Made by a program: the position numbers and the translations under genes. Below, one piece after another: positions 63,598 through 64,000 of a stretch of 64,000 bases of DNA. The first letter of the stretch is position 1; each line of letters opens with the position of its first letter. The stretch comes from Pachyseris speciosa. Taxonomy: Eukaryota; Cnidaria; Anthozoa; Scleractinia; Pachyseridae. A model generated the notes under the pieces. The model did no database searches. It worked only from the letters and a program-made list of their open reading frames with translations, and was not told where the DNA came from. Location of the stretch: the NCBI GenBank assembly GCA_016490735.1, contig JAEMWC010001612.1:1-64000 (forward strand), given 5' to 3'.

Positions 63598-64000
63598 CCA
63601 ACAATGTAATTACTAAGTAAACATTGCGGTTTACATTGCTTCATCCCCGGGATCTGGCTTGATTTCGAAAATTAAAGCAATGTTGTTACGTCACGGAAAC
63701 TCGATTTCCCGGAAACGATTCTAATCTTTCTGAGAATATTAAAATATTTTCAGACGCCACATTTGTCTGCGCTCCTGATACGGGGTAAACTTACTCTGAT
63801 TTCTTGATCTTATAAAAGTGGATGAAAAATGATTAACTGTTGTCTTTTCTTCTGTTTTGAACGGGTTAAAACCTCTGGACTTTAAATGAAAAACATATAT
63901 CTATCCCCCCTCCGCTCTAAAACTAAAAATAACAATTACTCTGTCTTCGTATTATGTTCTTCAGTTTTGACCAGTTGACAAATGAAATAGCTGTTTTATT
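63598..64000. other. continuation of the duplicated ZNFX1 spacer
   Basis: 63,705-63,895 and 63,905-64,000 match 30,860-31,085 and 32,028-32,125. About 0.9 kb present in the copy-2 spacer (31,100-32,020) is absent. The homology runs to the window edge, so another unit may follow. Confidence 0.7.

Overview
The window is metazoan nuclear DNA: AT-rich, intron-bearing and dense in transposable elements. I infer a cnidarian, probably an anthozoan such as a stony coral or sea anemone. The evidence is the mix of Penelope-like (PLE), Tx1-type L1 and CR1-like retroelements and the ZNFX1 exon structure. No bacterial operons, tRNA or rRNA genes were seen.

The backbone is a head-to-tail array of ZNFX1-like genes (NFX1-type zinc-finger protein 1: UPF1-like SF1 helicase, NF-X1 zinc fingers, C-terminal RZ zinc finger), all on the + strand. 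Copy 1 survives only as its last two exons (14,931-15,911), with an open RZ finger and C-terminus. Copy 2 (18,683-30,111) is a clear pseudogene with stops, frameshifts, a lost splice donor and no NF-X1 block. Copy 3 (34,265-61,508) is the fullest, with twelve recognisable exons. It still shows one-base deletions in the Walker A motif and before the zinc fingers, an apparently mutated splice donor, missing helicase-motif Ia exons and a shortened C-terminus. Flanking non-coding DNA is also shared between units (30.6-32.1 kb with 62.5-64.0 kb; 16.0-18.7 kb with 32.6-34.2 kb), so whole segments were duplicated.

Left of the array, on the - strand, lies the 5' part of an ankyrin plus leucine-rich-repeat gene resembling LRRK1 in architecture (ankyrin exon ending at 3,129; LRRs running off the window start). 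Its LRR block is broken by small frameshifts. Between it and copy 1 are a CR1-like LINE relic (about 3.7-6.3 kb), a Tx1/L1 LINE relic (7.7-11.8 kb) carrying two nested TTAA-bounded elements, a tandem duplication and a small MITE with a 9-bp target-site duplication.

The introns and spacers of the array hold PLE fragments (1.4, 17.3, 24.1-25.9, 38.0-39.9, 44.8-46.0 and 61.9-62.4 kb). Several carry hammerhead-ribozyme motifs with palindromic, loop-less helix III. There is also a 3.1-kb foldback element with minisatellite arms, a 3.8-kb CR1-like LINE bounded by 53-57-bp direct repeats, several hairpin MITEs and a 166-bp tandem array at the right end. ZNFX1 proteins act in antiviral RNA sensing in vertebrates and in small-RNA inheritance in nematodes. 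The array is therefore best read as an expanding and decaying innate-immunity or RNA-silencing locus in which transposons have accumulated.
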